Assembly (NCBI GenBank): GCA_029219465.1
Contig: JAQXTL010000007.1
Location: forward strand, 1 to 64,000
DNA from: Methanobacteriaceae archaeon
GTDB lineage: Archaea > Methanobacteriota > Methanobacteria > Methanobacteriales > Methanobacteriaceae
DNA: 64,000 nucleotides
Reading direction: 5' to 3'
Numbering within the stretch: position 1 is the first letter of the stretch; each line of letters begins with the position of its first letter. The position numbers and the translations under genes were made by a program. Shown piece after piece: positions 8,631 through 17,540 of the stretch. The notes under the pieces are model-generated. The model was not told the origin of the DNA. It did not search any database and worked only from the letters and a program-made list of their open reading frames with translations.

Positions 8631-9514
8631 TATACCACCAAAACAATGTTTTTTACAAAAATCATCATTATATCTCCGTAAAATATTGCTGTTAATAATC
8701 CAAAAAGAATAGCAGGTGTAAATGGAAAAGCTATTTTAACAGATAATTTATCTGAGATTATATTTTGAGAATTCATAATTTTAAGCTGCCAGACTTCACG
8801 ACTGGTCAGACCTCCTGCACTTTGTGATTTAAAATAGAACTTAAAATCATCACGGGCAGATTTATATATTTTTAAATTACCATTTTCATTTCTTAAAAGC
8901 TCAACAATATCTTCATTATTGAAATAGTAATCATTAACAATCATTCCTTCTTTTAAATCGTCAATTAGAACAAATTTGTTTAATGTTGAATCCTTAATGT
9001 ATTTTAAACTATCCATATTGAAAATATTAACTAGAAAATCAATGTTATTTCCAAAAATATTGTTTTTAAATATTAAATATGTGACAAAGACCACTAAAAA
9101 CGGAAATGCAATCAGAATACTGTTTACAACTACACTAAATGAAAATGGATATATTGACAGTTGCGGAAAAATATTCAAAATATTTATATTAATGCCAGAT
9201 GGTATTACTGTAGCAATTGCTGTAAATAATTTTACATCACCACCACCCCAAATATTTAACTTCCACATCATGTAAGTTATAACATAAGTAATCAGCATTG
9301 AAATAAATGAAGCTAAAATGTATTTAATGTTATTTGTAATTACTGATAAAATCAGATTTGATACAATACCAAAAAATAGCAAAGAAAAGTTTAACTTGTT
9401 TGGAACAATACTACTTTTAATATCATAAAATGCTGCCAGAATTGAAAATAAAATTGTAACTGCTATTTGAATTAAAAATATGGTGTTAATAATCATAATC
9501 ATATTATTTAACAT
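8630..9514 (-). CDS. Prepilin peptidase, A24 aspartyl protease (EppA/FlaK type)
   Basis: Membrane aspartyl protease that removes the class III leader from pilin-like proteins. 294 residues. The two catalytic aspartates are visible: Asp in FYDIKSSIVPN (about residue 30) and Asp in the WGGGDVKLFTA motif (about residue 93), the GxGD signature. Hydrophobic helices occur at about 10-28, 43-60, 68-84, 123-147 and 265-290. Between them is a soluble insert of about 110 residues (155-255), also seen in EppA-like enzymes. In-frame ATGs at 9502 and 9496 are alternative starts; none has a strong ribosome binding site. The pilin-like substrate gene follows directly. Confidence 0.88.
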   Translation of the reverse strand: MLNNMIMIINTIFLIQIAVTILFSILAAFYDIKSSIVPNKLNFSLLFFGIVSNLILSVITNNIKYILASFISMLITYVITYMMWKLNIWGGGDVKLFTAIATVIPSGININILNIFPQLSIYPFSFSVVVNSILIAFPFLVVFVTYLIFKNNIFGNNIDFLVNIFNMDSLKYIKDSTLNKFVLIDDLKEGMIVNDYYFNNEDIVELLRNENGNLKIYKSARDDFKFYFKSQSAGGLTSREVWQLKIMNSQNIISDKLSVKIAFPFTPAILFGLLTAIFYGDIMMIFVKNIVLVV

Positions 9515-9579
9515 TAAATAATATTAATTAAATAGAAAATAAGCGTGTAAAATTGATTTTAAAATAAAAAAAGAAAAAG

Positions 9580-11196
9580 TTAATTTTTAGAATACTCATA
9601 AATAGCTTCTAAAAATGCTTTGAATAATGGATGAGGCCTATTTGGTCTTGATTTGAATTCCGGATGGAATTGACAACCAACAGCCCATGGATGATTTGGT
9701 AATTCAACAATTTCCACTAAGAAGTCATCAGGACTGGTTCCAGATATGATTAATCCTTTTTCTTCTAAGTCTTTTCTGTATTCATTGTTGAATTCATATC
9801 TGTGTCTGTGACGTTCTTCAATATCGATTTCACCATAAGCTTCATAAGTTTTAGTTCCTTCAATGATTTTACAATCATAAGATCCTAAACGCATGGTTCC
9901 ACCCATATTTTTGATTTTCTTTTGTTCTTCCATCATGTCAATAACAGGAACATCCAAATTATCATCAAATTCAGAACTGTTTGCTTCAGGATAACCGTTT
10001 TTCCTTGCAAATTGAGTTACCATAGATTGCATACCAAGACAAATTCCGAATAATGGTACGTCGTTTTCCATTGCATAATCAATAGCATCTAATTTACCTT
10101 CAAAACCACGTTCTCCGAATCCTCCAGGGATTAAGATACCATCTAATTCAGACATTGCATCAATATCTAATTTTTCAACATCAGAACTGAAGTATTTGAT
10201 TTTAGCTTTAACACCAATGCTTGCAGCTGCATGAAGTAATGATTCTCTGATACTGATGTAGGAATCTTCAAGTTCTACATATTTACCTACAATACCAATG
10301 TTTACAACTGGTTCTTTGGTTTTTAATGATTTTACAACTTCTCTCCATTCATTTAATTTAGAAGAGTCTGCTTTTACATCCAAACCAATTCTTTTAACAA
10401 TTAAATCACCAATATTGTGTTCATCTAAAACTAAAGGAACTTCATAAATGGTACTAGCATCAGGAGTGTTAACAACTGCTTCAAAGTCCACATCACAGAA
10501 ATGAGCGATTTTTCCTCTTAAACCATCATCAATTGGTTCTTGAGATCTGCATACTATAACATCAGGATTAATACCAACACTTCTTAATTCCTTAGTAGAG
10601 TGTTGAGTAGGTTTTGTTTTGAATTCTCCAGCTGCATCTAGGTAGGGAATAAATGTAACATGGACAAACATAACATTATCGCGACCTTCCTCGTTTCTGA
10701 GTTGTCTTAATGCTTCGAGGAAAGGTTGACTTTCAATATCTCCGACAGTACCACCAAGTTCGACTAAAACAACGTCATAATCAGCACTTTCAGAGTTTTC
10801 TCTAATCATTTCCTTAATACGATTAGTAATGTGTGGAATAACTTGGACACATTCTCCTAAGTATCCACCTTCTCTTTCTTTAGCAATAACAGATTCATAA
10901 ACTTTACCAGTAGTAATATTAGCTAATCCTTTAAGCTCGACGTCTAAGAACCTTTCGTAGTGACCAAGGTCTAAATCAGTTTCCATTCCGTCACTAGTTA
11001 CAAATACTTCACCGTGTTGGTATGGATTGAGTGTTCCAGAATCCCAGTTTAAATATGGGTCTATTTTAATAGCTGAAACGTTTAAACCATATGATCTTAA
11101 AATTCTACCCATAGATGCAGAGGTAATACCCTTACCTATGGAACTAACTACCCCACCAGTTATAATAATATACTTTGTCAGAAAAATCCTCTCCAT
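9580..11196 (-). CDS. pyrG: CTP synthase (glutamine hydrolysing)
   Basis: Makes CTP from UTP, ATP and glutamine-derived ammonia. The N-terminal amidoligase domain begins TKYIIITGGVVSSIGKG (P-loop) with the KIDPYLN and GTVGDIES motifs. The C-terminal class I glutaminase has the Cys nucleophile in FGICLGMQ and the His-x-Glu of the triad in CQFHPEF. 538 residues from the ATG given here. The family normally begins at TKYI, and the only strong ribosome binding site, GGAGAGGA (11187-11194), lies after this ATG, five bases before an in-frame CTG at 11179-11181. The real start may therefore be that CTG, giving 533 residues. A TATA-like TTTATATAT lies at 11231-11239. Confidence 0.96.
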   Translation of the reverse strand: MERIFLTKYIIITGGVVSSIGKGITSASMGRILRSYGLNVSAIKIDPYLNWDSGTLNPYQHGEVFVTSDGMETDLDLGHYERFLDVELKGLANITTGKVYESVIAKEREGGYLGECVQVIPHITNRIKEMIRENSESADYDVVLVELGGTVGDIESQPFLEALRQLRNEEGRDNVMFVHVTFIPYLDAAGEFKTKPTQHSTKELRSVGINPDVIVCRSQEPIDDGLRGKIAHFCDVDFEAVVNTPDASTIYEVPLVLDEHNIGDLIVKRIGLDVKADSSKLNEWREVVKSLKTKEPVVNIGIVGKYVELEDSYISIRESLLHAAASIGVKAKIKYFSSDVEKLDIDAMSELDGILIPGGFGERGFEGKLDAIDYAMENDVPLFGICLGMQSMVTQFARKNGYPEANSSEFDDNLDVPVIDMMEEQKKIKNMGGTMRLGSYDCKIIEGTKTYEAYGEIDIEERHRHRYEFNNEYRKDLEEKGLIISGTSPDDFLVEIVELPNHPWAVGCQFHPEFKSRPNRPHPLFKAFLEAIYEYSKN

Positions 11197-11250
11197 AAAT
11201 AAAACTTATATTATACATTAGTTCCTTATGATATATAAAAATTTTATTTT

Positions 11251-11278
11251 AATCTGAAAATTCTATAAAAATCAGATT
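11251..11278 (-). terminator. Hairpin at the 3' end of the esterase gene
   Basis: AATCTGA and TCAGATT form a 7-bp stem that begins within the stop codon of the esterase and is followed on the minus strand by AAAATAAAATTTTTA. The U-run is weak, so this is only a tentative terminator. It lies between the esterase stop and the CTP synthase promoter. Confidence 0.4.
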
Positions 11279-12059
11279 ATTTTAAATTTAATGTTTTTAT
11301 AAATTCTTTAACATGTTTGTCACAAAACTCCCAGGTATGTTCACCTGGAGATTGTATGAATTCTACATCAATATCTTTTGATTTTAAAAATTCGCAAAAT
11401 TCAACGTTTTTATCAAATAAGAAATCATCACTGCCACATGCCATGAAAATATCTGGAATATTATCTGTATTTTCAATCAGGTATTTTGGATCCATATCAG
11501 AATTTTTAACTTTATCCAAATCACCAAAGCATGATTCATAAAATGATTTTGATTTTAAGACATTGCTGTCATCTGCATAGTGAACAATATCATCAGTAAT
11601 TAGTGCTGCTGAAATCATTCCAATTTTCGAGAAGTTTTTAGAGTATTTAAGACCATTTCTAATAGCTCCATATCCACCCATTGAAAAACCTGCAATATAG
11701 GTGTCTTCTCTTTTAGTTGAAAGTGGAAAAATGTTTCTTGTAATATCCAATAGCTCCTGGCCAACATATTCTCCATAATAAGCATGAGCATTTTTATTAT
11801 CTACATAAAAGCTATTTTCACCACATGGAATTACAATAGCTATTCCATGATCTTCTGCGAATTTTTGAATAGAAGTATTAGCAAGGAATATATCATCACT
11901 ACCATACAGTCCATGAAGCAAATAGAGTGTCTTATATGGTTTAGGCACAATATCCTCAGAATCATTTAAAAAATGAATATTGTCTGCAGGCAGTATTACA
12001 CTAATTGATGTACGTCTTTGTAAGCTTTTACATTTGATATCTCCTCTAAATAATACCAT
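11277..12059 (-). CDS. Alpha/beta-hydrolase, esterase D / tributyrin esterase-like
   Basis: 260 residues. The nucleophile elbow GFSMGGYG is at about residues 144-151, the oxyanion-side YLLHGLYG at about 47-54, and a late GEHTW segment provides the candidate catalytic His; the acid is probably in ACGSDDFL. This layout is the putative esterase family (PF00756) that includes acetyl-ester hydrolases and S-formylglutathione hydrolase-like enzymes. No signal peptide is seen, so it should be cytosolic. It is a single gene facing left with its own promoter region before 12060. Substrate is unknown. Confidence 0.85.
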   Translation of the reverse strand: MVLFRGDIKCKSLQRRTSISVILPADNIHFLNDSEDIVPKPYKTLYLLHGLYGSDDIFLANTSIQKFAEDHGIAIVIPCGENSFYVDNKNAHAYYGEYVGQELLDITRNIFPLSTKREDTYIAGFSMGGYGAIRNGLKYSKNFSKIGMISAALITDDIVHYADDSNVLKSKSFYESCFGDLDKVKNSDMDPKYLIENTDNIPDIFMACGSDDFLFDKNVEFCEFLKSKDIDVEFIQSPGEHTWEFCDKHVKEFIKTLNLK

Positions 12060-12122
12060 CTAATCACCTATAAATAATAATTTCTTATTTAAAATACTAA
12101 GTTTTTTCTAATTAAAATTTCG

Positions 12123-13477
12123 CTAAATCACCCTATATTCCATCCATTTACCTGAAAAATATCTGCAAATAAAAATTGCTGCTCTTGCATGCCAGTCGAT
12201 AAACATCGCAATCCATGTTCCAAATACACCTATTCCCATCCAGTAAGCAAGTGCATATGAAAGAACAATTCTACAAAAAAACATTACAATTAAACTAATG
12301 TACATTACAGATTTTGAATCTCCAGCACCCCTAAATGTAGCAGGTAGTGTAAATGCAAGAGGCCATATGATAATAGCAAAAATTTCATGCCAGATAACCA
12401 TTTGTAATATCAAATCTGTTGTTTGAGCAGATAAATTATAAACTCTTAAAATTAAAGGCAATATTGCAAAAATAACCAAATTAACTATACAATTAGCAAT
12501 AACAACTATCAATAAACATTTTTTATTATAATATTTAGCCTGATTATATCATTAGCACCTACACATTTTGAAATTACAGTAGTTATTCCAAAATTGATTA
12601 CAAACCCAGGTAGAACTGAAAATACTACGATTGCATGACCTACAGAATTTGCAGCTATTGAAACAGTTCTAAAAGTTGAAATCAAACTTAAAACAAAAAC
12701 CTTTCCTACTTGAAACAATCCATTTTCAATACCATAAGGAATACCTACTTGTAAAACTTTTTTAAGCATTATACTATCAAATTTATACCTTAAAGTTCTT
12801 TTAATATGCAGTTTATAGTTTTTATCAACTGCAAAATATAACAGTACCAAAGCAGCTAATGCTCTTGAAATTACTGTTGGAATTGCAACACCTAAAACAT
12901 CCCATCCCAAATAGTAAATGCAAAATGCATTACCAATCAGATTCAATATATCGCAAACAAGAAGTATTTTCATTGGTAAATAAGCATTGTTTGTTGTTCT
13001 AAATATTGCTGCTGCCGCATTGTAAATGGCTATAAATGGAATTGATAAAGCAACAACAAACAAGTATTTATCTGCATTCATCCAAACGTCAGCTTCAATT
13101 TGACCAAACAGCAATCCAACCATATATTGTCTTAAAATAATAACAACGACCATTATTACAATAGATACAATTGTTGAAAACCAGAATAGCTGAGTAACAG
13201 ACTGACGAGCATGGTCAATTTGTTTATTTCCCAAGTATTGTCCTGCTACTACTGCACCACCTGTTGCAAGAGCAGAAAATGAAAAAATAAGGATTTGCAT
13301 TAAAAAATCAACTAGAGAAACTCCTGAAATTGCAGCCTCACCAAGTGATGCAACCATTATTGAATCTGCAAATCCTACACTAAATTCAAAAGTATATTCG
13401 ATTAAAATAGGAATAAATAAAGCAAGTAATGCTTTATTTGAATATAAATATCCTTCAGGAGTTTTGAAAATATTCAT
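12123..13477 (-). pseudogene. MATE-family efflux transporter, interrupted by a single frameshift
   Basis: Two adjacent reading frames add up to one normal-length MATE exporter (about 450 residues, 12 helices). The first (13477 down to 12509) encodes the N-terminal eight or so helices and ends shortly after GANDII. The second (12512 down to 12123) encodes the C-terminal four. In the second frame, homology-like sequence continues upstream of its TTG as QAKYYNKKCLLIVV, the usual loop after VGAND in this family. The frames therefore join at about 12541, and restoring one base there would rebuild the protein. This is either a real mutation or a base-calling error. It is last in the operon, four bases after the flavoprotein gene. 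MATE proteins export cationic drugs or metabolites using Na+ or H+ gradients. Confidence 0.85.
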
Positions 13478-13480
13478 AAT

Positions 13481-14116
13481 TTATCTTATAAAGTTTGTAC
13501 GAGGTTTTGGTTCTTCTTTAACAGTTAAACCGTTTTTAGCACCTTCTTCAAGACATTGTAAGAAAAATGCCATGTTGTGTGCTAATTGTCTCATAGTTCC
13601 TAATCCTTCTTCATCTTGAAGGACTTCCTCTGGAGTGTTTCCGTGAACCATATTCCAATAGAATGATGAAATAATAGGCATTTGTGAGATTCCTAAGTAT
13701 TTAATCAATTGATCATAGGTTGCAGTTGTTCCACCTCTTCTTGCAGAACAGATTACTGCTCCTGGTTTGTGTTTGAAAGCTTCCCCACCAGTTCCATGAG
13801 AGTTGGAGTAAAATGCTCTGTCTAAAAAGGATACCATTGAACCGTTAGCACTTGCATAATAAACAGGAGATCCAAATACGAATGCATCTGCCTCATATGC
13901 TTTTTCGACGAATTCGTTTACAACATCATTGTCAAAAGTACATTTGCCTAATTCACCACATTTTAAACAAGCAATACAACCAGTTATTGGTTTTGTTTTA
14001 ATCCAGAATATTTCTGTTTCAATATCATACTCGTTTAATGTTTTTGCAACTTCAGATAATGCAGTGTAGGTACAACCTTGTTTATTTGGACTTCCGTTAA
14101 CTAATAAAACTTTCAT
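13481..14116 (-). CDS. Flavodoxin-fold NAD(P)H-dependent FMN reductase / iron-sulfur flavoprotein-like
   Basis: 211 residues. The FMN phosphate loop LLVNGSPNKQGCT is at the very start. A Cys-rich stretch, GCIACLKCGELGKC (about residues 44-57), resembles the cluster-binding region of archaeal iron-sulfur flavoproteins, and GSPVYYASANGSM is the second flavin loop. Probably a cytosolic redox enzyme. The start is the ATG at 14116, preceded by GGAGAT; a longer frame from a TTG at 14134 would overlap the upstream gene and I reject it. It follows apgM with only one base between the genes. Whether an Fe-S cluster is really bound needs the precise Cys spacing compared with the characterised Isf proteins. 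Confidence 0.83.
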   Translation of the reverse strand: MKVLLVNGSPNKQGCTYTALSEVAKTLNEYDIETEIFWIKTKPITGCIACLKCGELGKCTFDNDVVNEFVEKAYEADAFVFGSPVYYASANGSMVSFLDRAFYSNSHGTGGEAFKHKPGAVICSARRGGTTATYDQLIKYLGISQMPIISSFYWNMVHGNTPEEVLQDEEGLGTMRQLAHNMAFFLQCLEEGAKNGLTVKEEPKPRTNFIR

Positions 14117-14117
14117 T

Positions 14118-15329
14118 TTAAAAATCTCCGTCAATTAATCTTTGCATTAATTTGTAACCTTCTTTTTTAGCAATACATCCATCCAATACTGCTACTTCGT
14201 TAAATCCTTCACATTCATCTGCGGATTTGTCAGATGAATACATAATAACAGGAACATCATCACGTGTGTGGGTTCCAACATCGATTGGAGTTGGATGGTC
14301 TGGTAAAATTGCTACTTTGAAGTCTTCTCCTTCTAAGCTTTCCACAATTGGTCCTACGATGAATTTATCGATTTGTTCAATAGCTTTAACTTTTTCATCG
14401 AGAAGTTGGGCGTGACCTGCTTCATCAGGTGCTTCAATGTGGATAAATAAGACATCATTGTTTTTTAATGCTTCAATTCCGCATTTTCCTTTTGATTCAT
14501 AATCAGTGTCGAAAAATCCGGTAGCTCCAGGCACATCAACAATTTCCATTCCTGCAAATACTCCAATTCCTTTAAGTAAGTCAACACCAGTAATTACTGC
14601 TGCATCAAGACCATAAGTCTCTTTGAAACTTGGTAATTTTGGAGTTACACCTTGTCCCCATAACCATACCATGTTTGCTGGAATTTCTCTTTTTTGGTTA
14701 ACTTCCTGAGATTCTAAGAATTCTTTTGACTCAAACATGATATTTTGGATTTCTTGTGCAAGTTCACAGTCTCCAAATAAATTATCAACGAGATTTTCTC
14801 CGGAAATATCGTGAGGAGGCATTGTTTTTATATTTGCTAAGATTTCAGCATCTTCAACACTGTCACATGAATATACAAATAAATGTCTGTAACTGATTCC
14901 AGTGTAGAATTTACCTTTAAATCCAGGGTATTTTTCCTGGAAGTACTCATTTAATCCTTTAATTAATACATCAGCTTCAGGAGTTGTGATATGACCTGCA
15001 TTGAAGTCTTCCATTTTTCCGTCTTTTTCAAAAATGGTGTTGCATCTAAATATTACATCACATGGAGTAGTATCAATTCCTACACTTCCTGCTTCCAATG
15101 GTCCTCTTCCAGTATAGTAATCTGCAGGGTTGTATCCGAAAATACTCATATTAGCTACATCAGAACCTGGTGTGTATCCGTCAGGAACGTTATTTGTTAA
15201 ACCACCACAACCAGTTTTAGCTATTTTATCAATGTTTGGAGTGTTAGCTACTATTAGAGGAGTGTTACCATCAAGTTCATCTAGTGGAAGGTCACTAGAA
15301 CCATCTAAAATAAAAATTACATATTTCAT
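14118..15329 (-). CDS. apgM: 2,3-bisphosphoglycerate-independent phosphoglycerate mutase, archaeal type
   Basis: Interconverts 3- and 2-phosphoglycerate in glycolysis/gluconeogenesis. 403 residues, the normal ApgM length. Alkaline-phosphatase-superfamily metal motifs: FILDGSSD near residue 6, the Ser loop [14 protein letters not shown] (about 53-66), IEAPDEAGH with its Asp/His ligands, and [21 protein letters not shown] towards the end. It lies in the leftward operon after homoserine dehydrogenase. In Methanobacteriales some ApgM homologues have been discussed as phosphohomoserine-related enzymes because of this neighbourhood, so a role in homoserine/threonine metabolism cannot be excluded. 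Confidence 0.92.
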   Translation of the reverse strand: MKYVIFILDGSSDLPLDELDGNTPLIVANTPNIDKIAKTGCGGLTNNVPDGYTPGSDVANMSIFGYNPADYYTGRGPLEAGSVGIDTTPCDVIFRCNTIFEKDGKMEDFNAGHITTPEADVLIKGLNEYFQEKYPGFKGKFYTGISYRHLFVYSCDSVEDAEILANIKTMPPHDISGENLVDNLFGDCELAQEIQNIMFESKEFLESQEVNQKREIPANMVWLWGQGVTPKLPSFKETYGLDAAVITGVDLLKGIGVFAGMEIVDVPGATGFFDTDYESKGKCGIEALKNNDVLFIHIEAPDEAGHAQLLDEKVKAIEQIDKFIVGPIVESLEGEDFKVAILPDHPTPIDVGTHTRDDVPVIMYSSDKSADECEGFNEVAVLDGCIAKKEGYKLMQRLIDGDF

Positions 15330-15360
15330 ATTATCAAAAAAAAGTAAAAAAGTTATTTAA

Positions 15361-16380
15361 TTAGTTTTTATTTTTTAAAATACTAATTAAATCAGTCAAC
15401 ATTGCAGAAGCAGTTTCAAGTGATCCTGCTCCAAGCCCGCTTACAGATACCTCGTCAGCCAAATCTGTTTTGATTGTAGCCATGTTTAAAGTTCCACTTA
15501 CATCGTAGGAACTTCCTCTTTTAACTAAACGTGGAGATACTTGTAAATTATCAGGAGATACTTCAGCTATTAACTTAATTAAGTAATCGTCTTTTTTAGC
15601 TAATTCAATAGCTTGAGAATTGATATTGGAGATTCCTTCAACTTTAACATCACTGTAAGTTGCATCAATTCCTAAAAGAGCATTTGCAAGAATTACTGTT
15701 TTACAAGCTGCATCAATACCTTCTACGTCCTGTGTAGGATCAGTTTCAGCAATTCCTAATTCCTGAGATTCTCTAAGAATAACATCATACTCTGAACCTT
15801 CAGAGGTCATTCTTGATAATATATAATTGGTAGTTCCGTTTAAGATACCTTTAATTGATTTAATTTCACATGATGCTAAGGTTTCTTTTGTGAAATTAAT
15901 AATAGGCATTGATCCACCAACAGTAGCCTCATATTTGAATTCTACACCTGCTTTTTCAGCCGCATCAACAACTTCTCTAAATTTGAGAGCTAAATGTCCT
16001 TTGTTTGAAGTTACAACATCTTTTCCTTGTTCAAACGCTTTATATGTTAATGAGAGTGCAGGTTCAGCATCTACGATATTGGTAGGAGTTGCTTCTATAA
16101 GACAATCATATTCAACAGCATCCAAGACATCTACACCATTTTTATCTGAACCGAATTCAGGATATGCTGATAATTTTCCTTCTTCTTTTTTAGTTTTAAC
16201 AAGTAACTCTTCATCTAATCCGTCTTGTGAGATTGCAGATGAAGATGAATCAGCTGCAGCAACAACTTTAATGTCTACTCCAGTTTTATCTTTAATTAAA
16301 TCCTTCTTCATGGAAATTGCGTTAGCCACCCCTTGACCTACTGAACCAAATCCCATGATAATGACTTTACATTCATCCAT
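15361..16380 (-). CDS. hom: Homoserine dehydrogenase
   Basis: Reduces aspartate semialdehyde to homoserine, the branch point to threonine and methionine. 339 residues: N-terminal Rossmann motif [10 protein letters not shown] at about residues 10-19, then the catalytic-domain signature with Lys in TSNKGHLA and the region GGSMPIINF...[11 protein letters not shown], ending [14 protein letters not shown]. It lacks a fused C-terminal ACT domain; the separate ACT protein encoded just upstream (8 bases away) probably supplies allosteric control. MetX, which uses homoserine, lies elsewhere at 40125-41591. Confidence 0.95.
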   Translation of the reverse strand: MDECKVIIMGFGSVGQGVANAISMKKDLIKDKTGVDIKVVAAADSSSSAISQDGLDEELLVKTKKEEGKLSAYPEFGSDKNGVDVLDAVEYDCLIEATPTNIVDAEPALSLTYKAFEQGKDVVTSNKGHLALKFREVVDAAEKAGVEFKYEATVGGSMPIINFTKETLASCEIKSIKGILNGTTNYILSRMTSEGSEYDVILRESQELGIAETDPTQDVEGIDAACKTVILANALLGIDATYSDVKVEGISNINSQAIELAKKDDYLIKLIAEVSPDNLQVSPRLVKRGSSYDVSGTLNMATIKTDLADEVSVSGLGAGSLETASAMLTDLISILKNKN

Positions 16381-16388
16381 ATTATCAC

Positions 16389-16874
16389 TTAAACTTCATT
16401 AATCACTAGTAATTCTTTTTCTTTCGCAATTTGTCCAATTCTATCAAATACTTTTTGTTTTAAACCAACATCTGCTTCAATATTAATCAATGCGGTGGAT
16501 TTTTCTTCACCATTCAATTTAATATCAAATGCAACAATGGAAATACCTTCAAGGTCGTTGATTTTATCCATTGTGTCTCTTAAATCCTGATCAACAATAT
16601 GGCCAAAAAGAATTGTAGTAATTTTTTCTTTTTTAACAACACCATCCATTTCGATAATGGAAAATCCAATCTCTTCATACTTATTTACAATGTCTTTAAG
16701 GTTTTCCTGTTCGCCTTCAATTGTGAGCTGAACTGGAACGTTACCATTATCATTTTTGTAGTCTCTTTTATGGATAACAGTTACTAGATTAGCACCATAA
16801 TTACTAATTGGTTCTAATGCTTTAACCAATTGTCCTGGAGCATCTAAAAGTTCGAGAACTAAATCTATCCTCAT
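16389..16874 (-). CDS. ACT domain amino-acid-binding protein upstream of homoserine dehydrogenase
   Basis: 161 residues with two ACT-like halves: residues about 1-75, beginning [23 protein letters not shown], and about 84-158, with [25 protein letters not shown] pairs bind amino acids at their interface. It is encoded eight bases upstream of hom, an arrangement common in methanogens, and most likely senses threonine or another aspartate-family product to control Hom. The ligand is inferred, not visible. Confidence 0.88.
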   Translation of the reverse strand: MRIDLVLELLDAPGQLVKALEPISNYGANLVTVIHKRDYKNDNGNVPVQLTIEGEQENLKDIVNKYEEIGFSIIEMDGVVKKEKITTILFGHIVDQDLRDTMDKINDLEGISIVAFDIKLNGEEKSTALINIEADVGLKQKVFDRIGQIAKEKELLVINEV

Positions 16875-16886
16875 TTAAATCCCCTC

Positions 16887-17102
16887 TTAATTAGTCCAAT
16901 CTGCTTTTTTAACTATGAGATTTCCTTCTTTGTCAATTTTTGCATTTCTTAAAATTTTTTCAGGGTTCTTTGCTTGAGATTTATCCTCACGAGTTAAATT
17001 TAAATTATCAGTAATGTACCAGGTTTCATCTGAATCTGGAATATCTTCTAAAATTTTTGAGAATTTTTCAATAATATCTTCAGCATCTTTTTCGATTGTC
17101 AT
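16887..17102 (-). CDS. Small GatC-like conserved protein heading the homoserine operon
   Basis: 71 residues, acidic in the first half. The pattern EDIIEKFSKILEDIPD..ETWYI and the C-terminal KILRNAKIDKEGNLIV resemble small proteins annotated in Methanobacteriales as a subunit-C-like component of the Asp-tRNA(Asn)/Glu-tRNA(Gln) amidotransferase, but it is shorter than typical GatC and I cannot confirm that role. The ATG has an AGGAG ribosome binding site. It is the first gene of a leftward operon continuing through the ACT protein, hom, apgM, the flavoprotein and MATE, with gaps of 1-31 bases. Best treated as a conserved protein, possibly GatC-related. Confidence 0.65.
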   Translation of the reverse strand: MTIEKDAEDIIEKFSKILEDIPDSDETWYITDNLNLTREDKSQAKNPEKILRNAKIDKEGNLIVKKADWTN

Positions 17103-17540
17103 TAATAAAAACTCCTATTAATTAATAATATAACTAATTATATTCTTCAATATTAATAAAGTTAAAGATTAATTGGCCAAAAAATCCAATTTATCTAATT
17201 TTTTAGAATTTTCACACATTATAATACATCTTGTTAAAAAGTGAATTAAGTGTTTTTTTAATCACATTACAGCACTATTTTTGATGAAAATTGAATGATT
17301 AAGATAGTTGATATAGCTGTATCATTTCTAAATTATTAAAAATTAGTGACCATTACATAATATGGCAACTACATCAAAGTAAAATAAATAGAATTATTAC
17401 AAACATCATTTTAAAAGTATGAAAATTCAATTAAAATGATACTAAAACATTACCTAAAAATTAGTTAAAAAAAATAAGTGACATTTATACAAAGATAAAT
17501 GCCACTTATAGTGTTTCATTTAAAAAAAGAAAAGAATTAG
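17103..17540. other. 438-base A+T-rich gap between the homoserine operon and the giant adhesin gene
   Basis: Contains the promoter of the leftward GatC-like/hom operon on the right-hand side of 17102 (TATAACTAATTATATTC at 17128-17144, a stretch related to motifs at 36.6 and 42.3 kb) and the adhesin terminator on the other side (17462-17507). The middle, about 17200-17450, is very A+T-rich. I see no RNA gene or credible open reading frame in it. Confidence 0.55.
17462..17507 (-). terminator. Strong hairpin plus U-tract terminator of the adhesin gene
   Basis: On the minus strand, AAGTGGCATTTAT and ATAAATGTCACTT pair over 13 positions (one G-U) around a six-base loop. The stem is followed by AT then eight T. 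It lies about 35 bases past the stop codon of the giant gene. It has bacterial-style terminator form. Confidence 0.8.

Noticed and set aside
12509-12550. Programmed frameshifting in the MATE gene
   Set aside because: No slippery heptamer with a following structure at the joint; a plain one-base loss explains it better.
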